DNA of 64,000 nt from Bifidobacterium eulemuris. GTDB lineage: Bacteria; Actinomycetota; Actinomycetes; Actinomycetales; Bifidobacteriaceae. This document shows positions 15,260 to 24,780 of this stretch, piece after piece. The stretch lies in the NCBI RefSeq assembly GCF_014898155.1, contig NZ_CP062938.1, forward strand, positions 1,488,001 through 1,552,000, given 5' to 3'. The notes beneath the pieces are model-generated. The model searched no databases. It was not told the DNA's origin and saw only the letters and a program-made list of their open reading frames with translations. The position numbers and the translations under genes were made by a program. Numbering within the stretch: the first letter of the stretch is position 1; each line of letters begins with the position of its first letter.

Positions 15260-17557
15260 CTATGCGGCCGGCTTGTCCGCGCCGCTCTTGGCGGCGGCCG
15301 CCGCGGCCTCGCTGACCTTGTCGACCGACGGGGTGGGCGCCGGATGCGCCACATCGGTGCGCTTGAGGCGCGGAGGCCTGCGCGTGCTCACGAACAGCGG
15401 CTGCACCTCCACCAGCGGATTGTAGGGCGCCAAGCCGAACCATTTGACCGGGGAGCCGGCCACATGGCGGATCGCGTACTTCGCGGACAGCGACAGGGCG
15501 CCACGCTGCGAGACCTTCGATTCCGGCATCAGCGCCTTGTGAATCAGCACATAGCGAATCGTGCCGATGCCCGGATCGGCGTCCACCTTCGGATACACGG
15601 ACTTCTGCTTGGGCAGTTCGCCGGTTTTCGACAGGTCGTGCATGATCTGGTGCAGGTAGGCCGGAATCGACTGCGACACCTTGAATCCCAGACGGATGCG
15701 CACGCGGAACACGTAGTTGGTGCCGAAATCCTCCACCGAGTATTCGCGAGTGAACGGTTCGTCCGAGGTCTCCACGCTCACCGCCCACCAGGCGCGGGCG
15801 CGCTTGGGATGGTCGGCGAAAATCGAGAAGAAGATGTCGGTGTCGAGCCGCTTCATTTCGCAATCGGAGGTCAGGTAGACGATATTGTCCGCGAAGTAGG
15901 GCACGCGGAAATCGCCGTGCAGCTTGTCGAGCGCGGGCAGGAAGTCCTTCGGCTGCATGTGGCGGCGCTGGGCGCGCTCGAGCTTGGTGCCCTCGTTCCA
16001 CGTGTACATGATGAACAGGATCGCCAGCGTGAGCAGGATGGTGAACCAGCCGCCGTGCAGGAACTTCGCCATGGACGCCACGAAGAACAGCATCTGGATG
16101 GCCAGGAACACCACGGTGAACACCACGGCCCACACGCGCTTGCCCTGATACCACAGGTAGACGCCCAGCAGCACGGTGGTGGTGATCATCGTGATCGTCA
16201 GCGCCAGACCGTAGGCGGCGGAGATATGCTCGGAATCCTTGAAGATGGCGAGCACCGCCAACGTGGCCACGCACAGCACGATGTTGACGACGGGGATATA
16301 CAGCTGGCCGCGGGTGCGGGCCGGATAGCGCACCTGCAGATGCGGCATCCAGTTGAGGCGCGTGGCCTCGGAGACCATGGTGAACGCGCCGGTGATCAGC
16401 GCCTGGCTGGCGATGACGCCGGCCGCGACCGACAGCACGACGGCCAGATAGCGCACATTCGGGCTCATCATCTGGAAGAACGGGTTAAGCGTCTGCGTGT
16501 CGGCGAAGGCCGGATTGTTCTGGTTCTTGAGGATCCACGCGCCCTGGCCGAAGTAGCACAGCACCAGCGCCACCTTGATGAACGGCCAGGTGAAGTAGAT
16601 GTTGCCGCGCCCCACATGTCCCATATCGGAGTAGAGGGCCTCGGCGCCGGTGGTGGAGAGGAACACGGTGCCCATCAGGGCGATGCCGGCGGCGTTGTGC
16701 GGGCTGAACAGGAATTTGACGCCGTACACCGGGTTGAGCGCCTCGAACACGCTCCAGTCGTTGGACAGGTTCACCAGGCCGACGATGGCGAGGAAGGAGA
16801 ACCATACGAGCACCACGGAACCGAACACCTTGCCGATGCGTTCGGTGCCGCGCGACTGCATGGAGAACAGCAGCAGGATGATGACCACGGTGATCATCAG
16901 CGTCAGCGACGTGTTCTCCTCGAACAGCGGCTCGAACAGAGGAATCGTCTCCAGGCCTTCGACGGCGGAGCTGATCGACACGGCCGGGGTGGGCACCGAA
17001 TCGGCGAGGAAGGCCGCGCCGCCCAGCATGGCGGGGATCACCAGCCACGCGCCGCGGCGGCGGATCAGCGAATACAGCGCGAAGATGCCGCCTTCGCCGT
17101 TGTTGTCGATGCGCATGGCGATCAGCACGTATTTGACGGTGGTGATCAGCGTGATCGACCAGAACACCAGCGACAGCATGCCGAGCACGGCCTCACGGTC
17201 GGCGTTCGCGATGCCGCCCTGTCCGGAGAGGAAGGTCTGCGCGGTGTAGAGCGGCGAGGTGCCGATATCGCCGTAGACCACGCCGAGCGCGACGATGGCC
17301 ATGCCCCAGCTGAACCGGTCGGGGCCGGACTGCAGGCGGGCCCACCAGCGGCCCAAAGGCCCGCGGGTATGGCTTTTGGCGAGACGCGCGGCCTCCTTGC
17401 TTTCGGCTTCCTGCTGCTTGGCGAGCTCCTCCCGCTCCTCCCGGGTCAGCGTGCGCCGGGAGACTTTGGGCGCGTTGGTGAAGGTGTCGGCCCTGAGCAG
17501 GGCCTCCTCATCACGGGTTGTTGCGCGCGACTTATTATTATGCGTTGACTCCGCCAT
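15260..17557 (-). CDS. kup: Kup-family potassium uptake transporter
   Basis: 765 residues, slightly longer than the ~620-residue E. coli Kup because of an ~80-residue hydrophilic N-terminus and a Pro/Ala/Lys-rich C-terminal tail. The family signature GVVYGDIGTSPLYT lies in the first membrane helix; about twelve helices run to about residue 520 and are followed by the cytoplasmic C-domain. Kup proteins import potassium, probably with protons. The gene stands alone, with REP-like palindromes upstream. The start MAESTHNNKS is the first Met of the frame. Confidence 0.95.
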   Translation of the reverse strand: MAESTHNNKSRATTRDEEALLRADTFTNAPKVSRRTLTREEREELAKQQEAESKEAARLAKSHTRGPLGRWWARLQSGPDRFSWGMAIVALGVVYGDIGTSPLYTAQTFLSGQGGIANADREAVLGMLSLVFWSITLITTVKYVLIAMRIDNNGEGGIFALYSLIRRRGAWLVIPAMLGGAAFLADSVPTPAVSISSAVEGLETIPLFEPLFEENTSLTLMITVVIILLLFSMQSRGTERIGKVFGSVVLVWFSFLAIVGLVNLSNDWSVFEALNPVYGVKFLFSPHNAAGIALMGTVFLSTTGAEALYSDMGHVGRGNIYFTWPFIKVALVLCYFGQGAWILKNQNNPAFADTQTLNPFFQMMSPNVRYLAVVLSVAAGVIASQALITGAFTMVSEATRLNWMPHLQVRYPARTRGQLYIPVVNIVLCVATLAVLAIFKDSEHISAAYGLALTITMITTTVLLGVYLWYQGKRVWAVVFTVVFLAIQMLFFVASMAKFLHGGWFTILLTLAILFIMYTWNEGTKLERAQRRHMQPKDFLPALDKLHGDFRVPYFADNIVYLTSDCEMKRLDTDIFFSIFADHPKRARAWWAVSVETSDEPFTREYSVEDFGTNYVFRVRIRLGFKVSQSIPAYLHQIMHDLSKTGELPKQKSVYPKVDADPGIGTIRYVLIHKALMPESKVSQRGALSLSAKYAIRHVAGSPVKWFGLAPYNPLVEVQPLFVSTRRPPRLKRTDVAHPAPTPSVDKVSEAAAAAAKSGADKPAA

Positions 17558-17871
17558 GCCGCATCCTCCATTGACGGAGATCCACTCCGCTCATGAACGG
17601 TTCGATGTGAACCCTTATGGAATACGTTAGTATCCCGACGAACTTCTCACAAACAAGCCGCCAGTATAAGCCTGTCGCGCCCCGCAGGCAAACCGGACCA
17701 AAGAGCATTCCCGTTCCAGCCGCATCGCGTGGGATTCCTCGACTTCGCTCGGAATGACGAGAATGACGTCATCCCGAGCGGGTCACGGCCTTTTCCACCG
17801 TCATCCCGAGCGAAGCGAAGCACTTCCCGTCATCCCGAGCGGAGCGAAGCGGAGTCGAGGGATCCCGACCC
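17558..17871. other. Intergenic region with REP-like palindromes
   Basis: 314 bp between kup and the TatD gene. The half near kup presumably holds its promoter. The other half (17732-17867) consists of REP-like units. I saw no gene and could not recognise a riboswitch. Confidence 0.6.
17732..17867. repeat. REP-like palindromic units (GTCATCCCGAGCG family)
   Basis: One inverted copy (CTCGACTTCGCTCGGAATGA, 17739-17758) and three direct copies starting with GTCATCCCGAGCG at about 17769, 17801 and 17830, the last ending GGAGTCGAGGGATCC. The same family occurs at 56040-56172, 58574-58602 and the end of the antiporter gene at 63661. Confidence 0.8.
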
Positions 17872-18831
17872 TCACAGGCCATAAACGGTGGTGACGACCT
17901 CACGGGTGGCCCGCGCCACCTCGACCACGGACACATCCATCGCCTCGGCGAGCGCGCGCAGCGTGTAGGGGATCATATACGGCGCATTGGTGTGCCCGCG
18001 GTAGGGCATGGGGGTGAGATAGGGCGCGTCGGTCTCCACCATGATGTGCTCCAACCCCACTTCGCGGGCCGCCTCGCGGATGCCGTCGTTGCCCTTGTAC
18101 CCCACCGTGCCGGAGAAGCTCAGGTACCAGCCGTGTTCGCTGGCGATCTGCGCCATCTCGCGGTCGCCGGAGTAGGAATGAAATACGGTGTACGCGGGCG
18201 CGCCGTCCCTGAGCAGCGTGTCGATGACCTCGCGGTGCGCGTCGCGGTCGTGGATCTGCAGGGGCAAGCCGAGTTCCTTGGCGAGGGAGATATGCGCGCG
18301 GAAGGCCTCGCGCTGCAGTTCCATCGCGCCTTCGCCGGTGCGGAACAGGTCCATGCCGGTCTCGCCGATGGCCAGAACCTGGTCGGGATAGGCGACGGCG
18401 AGGCGGTGCACTTCGCCGAGCGCGTCCTCGAAGCTCACGTCGTGGTAGTCCTTGTAGGTGAGCGGCAGCCCGTCGGGCCCGGGCACGGCGCGGTGGCCGT
18501 GGCGCACGGATTCGTTGGGGTGTATTGCGAGCGCCGCGTGCACGATACCTGGATGATCAAGCGCCATCTGCACGGCGGTCATCAGGTGCGGCAGCTCGCA
18601 ACCGCACTCGATAATACCCTCAACGCCAACGGATTGCGCCTGGGCGAGCAGTTCGTCCACATCGTAGACGGGAACCGCGGGCAATCCTTTGGCTTCGGCC
18701 TCGTGGCTGACGGCTTTGGAGAAGGGCACGACGGAGGCCAGATGGGTGTGGTTGTCGATGACGCAGGCGTCTTCCGGCAACGCTTCGGGTGCCGGTGCCC
18801 AGCTGCGGTCGCGGTGCTTGTTCTTGCTCAT
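17872..18831 (-). CDS. TatD-family metal-dependent hydrolase (DNase)
   Basis: 319 residues with the TatD TIM-barrel metal ligands: DNHTH (His28, His30), IGETGMD, QIHDRDAH and VETDAPYL. TatD enzymes are metal-dependent nucleases or exonucleases. I chose the ATG at 18831 (MSKNKHRDRS) because the longer frame would run into the divergent LacI gene starting at 18887. In many bacteria tatD follows metG, and here metG lies about 4 kb away on the same strand with GH120 and lacI genes between them. That suggests the latter pair was inserted between metG and tatD, an inference only. Confidence 0.92.
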   Translation of the reverse strand: MSKNKHRDRSWAPAPEALPEDACVIDNHTHLASVVPFSKAVSHEAEAKGLPAVPVYDVDELLAQAQSVGVEGIIECGCELPHLMTAVQMALDHPGIVHAALAIHPNESVRHGHRAVPGPDGLPLTYKDYHDVSFEDALGEVHRLAVAYPDQVLAIGETGMDLFRTGEGAMELQREAFRAHISLAKELGLPLQIHDRDAHREVIDTLLRDGAPAYTVFHSYSGDREMAQIASEHGWYLSFSGTVGYKGNDGIREAAREVGLEHIMVETDAPYLTPMPYRGHTNAPYMIPYTLRALAEAMDVSVVEVARATREVVTTVYGL

Positions 18832-18886
18832 GGGTTCTACCGTACACCGCAGGCGGGTTCTCTTGTTGGGCATATAGGGTGGGGTT

Positions 18887-19954
18887 ATGGTTACTTTGCG
18901 TGATGTGGCGACGCGGGCCGGCGTATCTGCGTCCACCGTGTCCTACGTGCTGCGCGGCGACGCCCGCTTCCAGCCCGATACCGTCGCCCGTGTGCGGCGC
19001 GCGGCCGAGGAGCTCGGCTATGCGGCCAATCTTTCCGCGCGCATTCTCAAAGCCGGGCGCAACGGCGTGATCGGCGTGGCCGTATACGGACTGTCCATCT
19101 GCCAGCCGATGCGTTTGGCGGCCGCTCTGACCCGCGAGGCCGGCGAGCGGGGGTTGAACACCATCGTGCAGCAGACCGTCAATTCACGCGAGGGGGAGCT
19201 GCGTTCGTTGGAGCAGGTGACCAGCCAGTTCTGCGATGGGCTGATTTTCAGCCCCAGCAGCGTCTCCCCCGCCGAGATCAAAGCGCATGTGGGCACCAAA
19301 CCGATGGTGTGGTGCGAGGATTTCGCCGCCGAGCCGCTGTTCGACGCCGTGGTGACGCCCAGTTTCGAGGGGGCGCAAGTCGCCGTGCGGCATCTGCTGG
19401 ATGTGGGATGCCGCCGCATCGCCGTGCTTGGCGCGAATCCGCCGAAGTCCGGCCTCGCCGATTCGGGCAACACCGCGTTCTGCGACCGACGTCTGGCCGG
19501 TTGCGGGAGCGCTTTGGCCGAGGCTGGATTCTCTCTGCCTTCCACCTCGATCATCCCGTGCCCATGGGATTACGAAGCCGCCCGTCTTGCCGCAAGGCGG
19601 TTGGCGGATGCGAGGCTTGATACGGCCATCGACGGCCTGTTCTGCATGAACGACGCCGTGGCGATGGGCGCTGTGCGCGGTTTCGCCGACCGCGGCATCC
19701 GCGTCCCCGAGGATGTGGCGATCATCGGGTTCGACGGCATTGCGGAAACCGCCTATACGGTGCCGTCCATCAGCACCATCGCCATCGATTACGACGACTA
19801 CGCGCGCAAGGCGTTGGATCTGCTGGTCGAGCGCATCGACCATCCGGCGGCGGCAGGTGCCGTGGGCGCAACCGACAGTGCCGAACGCGACGCCCCACGC
19901 CGACTGGTCGCCGATTTCACATTGATGCGGCGGGAGTCCACGGCACGGCGGTAG
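18887..19954 (+). CDS. LacI-family transcriptional regulator (probable GH120 regulator)
   Basis: 355 residues. An N-terminal LacI helix-turn-helix (VTLRDVATRAGVSASTVSYV, residues 2-21) is followed by a periplasmic-binding-protein-like effector domain (about 60-345). It converges with the GH120 gene, which has a perfect LacI-type operator upstream (22311-22324), so local control of beta-xylosidase by a xylo-oligosaccharide or xylose ligand is the simplest inference. The effector domain contains IIGFDGIAETAYTVPSIST, standard for the family. Confidence 0.92.
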   Translation: MVTLRDVATRAGVSASTVSYVLRGDARFQPDTVARVRRAAEELGYAANLSARILKAGRNGVIGVAVYGLSICQPMRLAAALTREAGERGLNTIVQQTVNSREGELRSLEQVTSQFCDGLIFSPSSVSPAEIKAHVGTKPMVWCEDFAAEPLFDAVVTPSFEGAQVAVRHLLDVGCRRIAVLGANPPKSGLADSGNTAFCDRRLAGCGSALAEAGFSLPSTSIIPCPWDYEAARLAARRLADARLDTAIDGLFCMNDAVAMGAVRGFADRGIRVPEDVAIIGFDGIAETAYTVPSISTIAIDYDDYARKALDLLVERIDHPAAAGAVGATDSAERDAPRRLVADFTLMRRESTARR

Positions 19955-19971
19955 GAGCACGTCATACGACC

Positions 19972-20005
19972 GGGCGGGCCGGCCGCGATCGCAACCAACC
20001 CGCCC
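19972..20005. terminator. Possible hairpin between convergent lacI and GH120 genes
   Basis: GGGCGGG and CCCGCCC arms flank a 20-nt loop that contains its own GGCCGGCC palindrome. No T-tract, so this is weak. Confidence 0.35.
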
Positions 20006-20055
20006 AAGTCCGATGGTGTGGAACGATATCGGCCCATCGGCCTCTATGCCTCAGC

Positions 20056-22242
20056 TCACCGACGCCAGACCACCACGGGCCGCCCGGGTTCCAGCGCGGC
20101 CACAGGGCCACGCGAGGAGCGTTCGCCACGTGGGTCGCCGACGATATCGGCATCGAACGAGAACGGGGAGCCATCCGGGTTCTCGAATCGAGCCTCGACC
20201 ACGCGCGGCGTGCCGAGGTCCGCGGTCCGCACGATCGAGCCGGAGCCGAACGTCACACCGTCGGCCCCCGCGTCGGACGTGCCGACCGCCAGGCTCACCG
20301 CATCGCCGTCGCCGCGCACCGTCACCGCGACTTCGGCCTCCGACGCCAACGCACCGCGCTCCCCCAGCAGCGCACGCGCGCCGCCGAGATAGGTGTTGTC
20401 GCGGGCGTACACCGGCTGCGGCACCTCGCGGAACTGCTCCTCGTCGCCCGTCACCGTACGCGAGGCCAACCGCTCGTACTCCTCCAAGGTCGAGGGGATC
20501 TCGCCCTGTTCGCCCACGCCGCGCATCCCGCAGTTCAGCGCGCGCACGTTGTAGACGCGCGTGCCGTGGCCCACGAAGCACCAGTCGTGCTGGTCGTCGT
20601 TTTCGGGCGGCGCGCCCGCGGGGCGGACGAACAGGTTGTTGAGAAAACGGTCGTCGCCCCCGTAGACGAACATCGACCCGGCCACTTCGGTGGTGTGCGG
20701 GAAATGGTAGGGGGTGGAGCGGTCCAGCACCTGGATAAGCCGCGTTTGGCCGGCGATGAGATTGTTCACGTACGCGCCGCCATCGGAGAACACGTCGAGC
20801 GCGAGCGGGGAGGCGAACACGTTGTTGGATACGGTGTAGGGGCCATGGCTCACCTCGACCATGAGATCGCGCGTGTTGTTCCAGTAGACGTTGCGGTCGA
20901 TATGCGTGCCCTGCGTCTGCCAGTCGAGCCATGTGCCCAGCGTGCAGTCGTGGATGTTGTTGGCGCGGATCACCGTGTCGACGGCGGCGTGCAGTTTGAT
21001 GCCGCCGATCTCATGGCCCCAGAACTCATGCTTGGTGGCGATGTTGTAGATGTGGTTGCGCTCGATGACGCTGAACGCGCAGCCCATATGGCCCACCACG
21101 CCGTTCTGCCCGCAATCGTGGATGGTGTTGCTGCGCACGACATGCCCGCCGACCACGCCTTTGCGCCAGCCGAATCGCAGCGCTTTGAACACGGCCTCCA
21201 TCTGGTACTGGTAGCCGGATTTGCGCCTGGTCACGGTGCAGTCGTTGTCGCCGGTGGAGCCCTCCTTGCCGAGGGAGACGGCGGAGCATTTCGCGTCGTG
21301 GATGTCGTTGTTTTCGATGATCCAGCCCCGCGACCAATGCGCGCCGATCAGGCCGATCTGGTCGGCCGTGGGCGGGGCCCAGGGCGTCGCGGCCTGCGCG
21401 AGTTCGAAGCCTCGCACGGTGATGTAGTTGATTTGCGGACGGGTCGGGTAGAACACGGTTTCGCGCACGCTGATTTCGGCGAGACGCTCATTGGGATCCG
21501 CACCTTGGAAGTTGGCCCAAATGGTGGTGCTGCCGGTGTCGGCATCACCGTCGACCTCGGCGTACCACACGTGTGTGCTGCCTTCGCGGTCCGCGATCGG
21601 CGCGTCCAGCCCCGAACCGTGGTCGTGGGAGGTGACGCGCGGACTGGGATCGAGCACCTCGATCGGGGAGAAGACCTCATACAAGGATTTGCCGTCGAGA
21701 TACACGTCGCCCAGATGGCATGCGGGAGAGGCGGGGTAGCCGGCAAGAATGCCGGCCGCTATTCCGGCATCCACCGTGGAGGCGCCGGCGTCATCGTCAG
21801 CCTGGGTTCTGGCCTCGGCTTCGGCCTCGGCCAGCCTGGCGTCGCCCTGCGCCGTTCTGCGCAACGTGGCCGCATGCGAGCTTGGATCGACCACCCAGTC
21901 GCCGAACACCGTGCGCGCGAAGGGGTTGAAGGCGCCGAACAGGGTGTTGGGCACCGTGACCGTCCACACATTCGGATTGAGGACGTCCCGAACCCAACCG
22001 GTGACGCGTTCGGCGCCGGTGATGGTCACGTGCTCCCCATCGGCCACGCGGTAGACGACACGCATGTCGTCGCTTGCGCCGCCGTGCGCGGGGTTCACGG
22101 ATTCGCGGTACACGCCCTCATGCACCACGATCTCATCGCCGGCAAGCGCGATGGCCGCCGCCTCGTTGATGGTGGCGAATGGCTTGCTTTCGCTGCCTTC
22201 GCCATGGGTATCGGATCGCTGGGCAACATGGTAGATCGTCAT
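20056..22242 (-). CDS. GH120 beta-xylosidase (right-handed beta-helix)
   Basis: 728 residues, no signal peptide, hence intracellular. From memory it matches the Thermoanaerobacterium GH120 enzyme XylC along its length: an N-terminal YHVA strand, HEGVYRE, VWYAEVD, a TTIWANFQGADPNE segment, ATPWAPPTADQ and FVYGGDDRF. The catalytic pair is preserved: Asp440 in GTWLDWQTQG and Glu463 in LMVEVSHGPY, 23 residues apart as in the characterised enzyme (Asp382, Glu405). It cleaves xylose from non-reducing ends of xylo-oligosaccharides. Compared with that enzyme there is an Ala/Glu/Asp-rich insertion (about residues 110-160). The start ATG has GGAAGGAAG upstream. A LacI operator precedes it. Confidence 0.9.
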   Translation of the reverse strand: MTIYHVAQRSDTHGEGSESKPFATINEAAAIALAGDEIVVHEGVYRESVNPAHGGASDDMRVVYRVADGEHVTITGAERVTGWVRDVLNPNVWTVTVPNTLFGAFNPFARTVFGDWVVDPSSHAATLRRTAQGDARLAEAEAEARTQADDDAGASTVDAGIAAGILAGYPASPACHLGDVYLDGKSLYEVFSPIEVLDPSPRVTSHDHGSGLDAPIADREGSTHVWYAEVDGDADTGSTTIWANFQGADPNERLAEISVRETVFYPTRPQINYITVRGFELAQAATPWAPPTADQIGLIGAHWSRGWIIENNDIHDAKCSAVSLGKEGSTGDNDCTVTRRKSGYQYQMEAVFKALRFGWRKGVVGGHVVRSNTIHDCGQNGVVGHMGCAFSVIERNHIYNIATKHEFWGHEIGGIKLHAAVDTVIRANNIHDCTLGTWLDWQTQGTHIDRNVYWNNTRDLMVEVSHGPYTVSNNVFASPLALDVFSDGGAYVNNLIAGQTRLIQVLDRSTPYHFPHTTEVAGSMFVYGGDDRFLNNLFVRPAGAPPENDDQHDWCFVGHGTRVYNVRALNCGMRGVGEQGEIPSTLEEYERLASRTVTGDEEQFREVPQPVYARDNTYLGGARALLGERGALASEAEVAVTVRGDGDAVSLAVGTSDAGADGVTFGSGSIVRTADLGTPRVVEARFENPDGSPFSFDADIVGDPRGERSSRGPVAALEPGRPVVVWRR

Positions 22243-22310
22243 TGAGCTTCCTTCCGTTTGCGGTTCGCGCAAGCCGGTCTTCTTTCCGACTCGTTGGCGA
22301 CCATTCTATA

Positions 22311-22324
22311 TTCAAACGTTTGAA
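22311..22324. promoter_or_regulatory. LacI-type operator upstream of GH120
   Basis: TTCAAACGTTTGAA is a perfect 14-bp palindrome with the central CG typical of LacI-family operators. It is 69 bp upstream of the GH120 start. The neighbouring LacI gene (18887-19954) is the obvious candidate regulator. Confidence 0.75.
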
Positions 22325-22420
22325 CGACCAAATATCAAAGATTCCGCAAGCATGCCGCGTAAGGCACACGCAAAAGGATTCCGCACTGGAGCATGCACGA
22401 GACCCAAGCACCGGCCCCGA

Positions 22421-22454
22421 ACAAAGAGAAACCCGGCGGAGGGAGCCGCCGGGT
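22421..22454 (-). terminator. Rho-independent terminator for metG
   Basis: On the minus strand a CCCGGCGG/CCGCCGGG stem with a 6-nt loop is followed by TTTCTCTTTGTT. It is 175 bp downstream of the metG stop. Confidence 0.75.
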
Positions 22455-22628
22455 GAGAGAGAAGAGAGAAGAAGGGTTCAGTTATGGGGTTCCGAGGAAC
22501 CTCGCCAGCAGGTTCAACCGCTGACATGTTCTATATAACCGCCCTTTCCTTGGCGGTACGATGCGTGTTCCTGTGAATTGACTTGGCGGTTTGTGACGGG
22601 TTTGTGATGCCCGCGCCACCGACCGCGA

Positions 22629-24488
22629 TCAGACGAGCTTGGCCTGCTCGGCGGCCAGACGCTGCGCTTCGGCCTCACGGCGCGCGGCGAGCTCGGCGTC
22701 GAATCGCGCCAACTCCTCCTCGACGGCCTCCTTCGGAATCTTCGCGAAAATCGGCTCCGGCTTGGCGACGGGCGCGCCGACCTCGATCGGCTCGCTCCTC
22801 CACGGATGCACGTTCACACCCAGCTCGTAGTCGCCGGTGATGATCGGATAGGTGAAGCCCGGCTTGTCGAGATCCTCGACCTCGCGCAGCTCGGGCAGCG
22901 GCGAGAACACGCCGGTGCCGCCGAGCGCCTCCCACACCTTCTGCGCGGCGTGCGGCAGGAACGGGGCGAGCAGGTGGTTCGCGTCGGAGACGGCCTGCGC
23001 GGCGACATGCAGCACCGTGGCCAGTCGCGCCTCGTCATCCTTGATCTTCCACGGTTCCGTGGCGGAGATGTACTTGTTGATGTCGCCGACCACACGCATG
23101 GCCTCGCCCAGCGCGTTCTTCTGGCGGTGCGATTCGACGGACGAGCCGACCACTTCGAACGCGGCCGCCGTCTCCTCCAGAAGACCCCGGTCCATTTCGG
23201 TCATGGAATCCTCGTCGAGCGCGGGGATCTGGCCGAAGTTCTTGTGGATCAGGTTGGCCACGCGGTTGACCAGATTGCCCCAGGAGGCGGCCAGCTCCTC
23301 GTTGTTGTGGCGCACGAACTCGGCCCACGTGAAGTCGGAGTCGGAGGATTCCGGCCCGGCCACGGAGATGTAGTAGCGCACGGCGTCCACGGGGTAGCGC
23401 GCGAGGATGTCCTTCACGTAGATGACGATGCCGCGCGAGGACGAGAACTTCTTGCCCTCCATGGTCATGAACTCGCTCGCCACAACCTGTTCGGGCATAT
23501 TGAGCGGGCCGTATTCGCCGGTTTCGCCGCCCTTGGAGCCGTCGCCGTTGTAGGCGAGCATCTCGGAGGGCCAGATCTGCGAATGGAAGGTGATGTTGTC
23601 CTTGCCCATGAAGTAGTAGCCCGGGGTCGCCGGATCGTTCCACCAGGCGCGCCACGCCTCCGGGTCGCCCTTGCGGCGGGCCCATTCGATGGAGGCCGAC
23701 AGGTAGCCGATCACCGCGTCGAACCACACGTACAGCTTCTTGTTCGGATTGTCGATCCACCCCTCCACCGGCACGGGGATGCCCCAGTCGATGTCGCGGG
23801 TGATGGCGCGCGGCTTGACCTCGGCGAACAGGCCGAGCGAGAAGTTGATGACGTTGGTGCGCCAGCCCTTGCGGGTCTCAAGCCACGCCTTGTTGGCTTC
23901 GGCGAGCGCCGGCAGGTCGAGGAAGTAATGTTCCGTCTCTTCGAAACGCGGGGTTTCGCCGTTGATTTTGGAGACGGGGTTGATCAGCTCGTCCGGGTCG
24001 AGCTCGTTGCCGCAGGCGTCGCACTGGTCGCCGCGCGCGCCCTCGGTGTGGCAGATCGGGCACTCGCCTTCGATATAGCGGTCGGGCAGGGTGCGGCCGG
24101 TGGACGGGGAGATCGCCACCTGCTGGGTGCCCTTATAGATATAGCCGTTGTCGAGGCACTGCTTGAACAGCTCCTGGACCACATGCTCGTGGTTGCCGGT
24201 GGTGGTGCGGGTGAACAGGTCGTAGCTCAGGCCCAGATCGGCGAGGTCCTTGGCGATCACGCGGTTGTAGCGGTTCGCCAGCTCCTGCGCGCTCAGTCCT
24301 TCCTTCTCCGCCTCGACGAGGATCGGGGTGCCGTGCTCGTCGGTGCCGGACACCATCAGCACGTCATTGCCCTTCATGCGCTCGTAGCGCGCGTAGACAT
24401 CGGAGGGCACGCCGAAACCGGCCACATGTCCGATATGGCGGGGGCCGTTCGCGTACGGCCAGGCAACATTCACCAAAACATGACTCAT
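22629..24488 (-). CDS. metG: Methionyl-tRNA synthetase
   Basis: 619 residues. The class I HIGH signature appears as GPRHIGH (residues ~15-21), KMSKS as GKKFSSSRG (about 345-353), and there is a zinc-type insertion with CPICH and CDACG (about residues 135-155). The C-terminal anticodon-binding domain is present, but the tRNA-binding EMAP-like extension seen in some MetRS is absent. It charges tRNA-Met with methionine. It is flanked by a terminator downstream and stands alone. Confidence 0.97.
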   Translation of the reverse strand: MSHVLVNVAWPYANGPRHIGHVAGFGVPSDVYARYERMKGNDVLMVSGTDEHGTPILVEAEKEGLSAQELANRYNRVIAKDLADLGLSYDLFTRTTTGNHEHVVQELFKQCLDNGYIYKGTQQVAISPSTGRTLPDRYIEGECPICHTEGARGDQCDACGNELDPDELINPVSKINGETPRFEETEHYFLDLPALAEANKAWLETRKGWRTNVINFSLGLFAEVKPRAITRDIDWGIPVPVEGWIDNPNKKLYVWFDAVIGYLSASIEWARRKGDPEAWRAWWNDPATPGYYFMGKDNITFHSQIWPSEMLAYNGDGSKGGETGEYGPLNMPEQVVASEFMTMEGKKFSSSRGIVIYVKDILARYPVDAVRYYISVAGPESSDSDFTWAEFVRHNNEELAASWGNLVNRVANLIHKNFGQIPALDEDSMTEMDRGLLEETAAAFEVVGSSVESHRQKNALGEAMRVVGDINKYISATEPWKIKDDEARLATVLHVAAQAVSDANHLLAPFLPHAAQKVWEALGGTGVFSPLPELREVEDLDKPGFTYPIITGDYELGVNVHPWRSEPIEVGAPVAKPEPIFAKIPKEAVEEELARFDAELAARREAEAQRLAAEQAKLV

Positions 24489-24780
24489 AGTGCACGATTA
24501 TCAGGCGCGGCGGGGACAGGCGGCATTCCCGGCATCCGGCGAGCCCCGCGCGAGTGCGAAGGCGGTCAGTCCGGCCCCATCGGCCCGTCCTTTCATCACG
24601 GACGCACTCCACGCGCGGGCAAGCAACTCGCCGGATCACCACCATGCGCTTCCCATACGCGGGCAGGCAATCCACCGACATATCCACATAACCGGCGCGC
24701 GAGAGAAAAGTTGTCCACTTATCCACCATTTCGCGCAAGGCGGTGGCGGGACCCGCGCGCGTATGCTTATGGTCGCCCTC

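Larger units (their letters stand above)
22243..22628. other. Intergenic region between GH120 and metG
   Basis: 386 bp holding the GH120 promoter/operator, the metG terminator at 22421-22454 and a short ACCGCC/GGCGGT hairpin near 22540. No gene seen. Confidence 0.6.

Noticed and set aside
17558..17731. Riboswitch (for example c-di-AMP type) in front of kup
   Set aside because: No recognisable conserved core or terminator pair could be seen in the leader.
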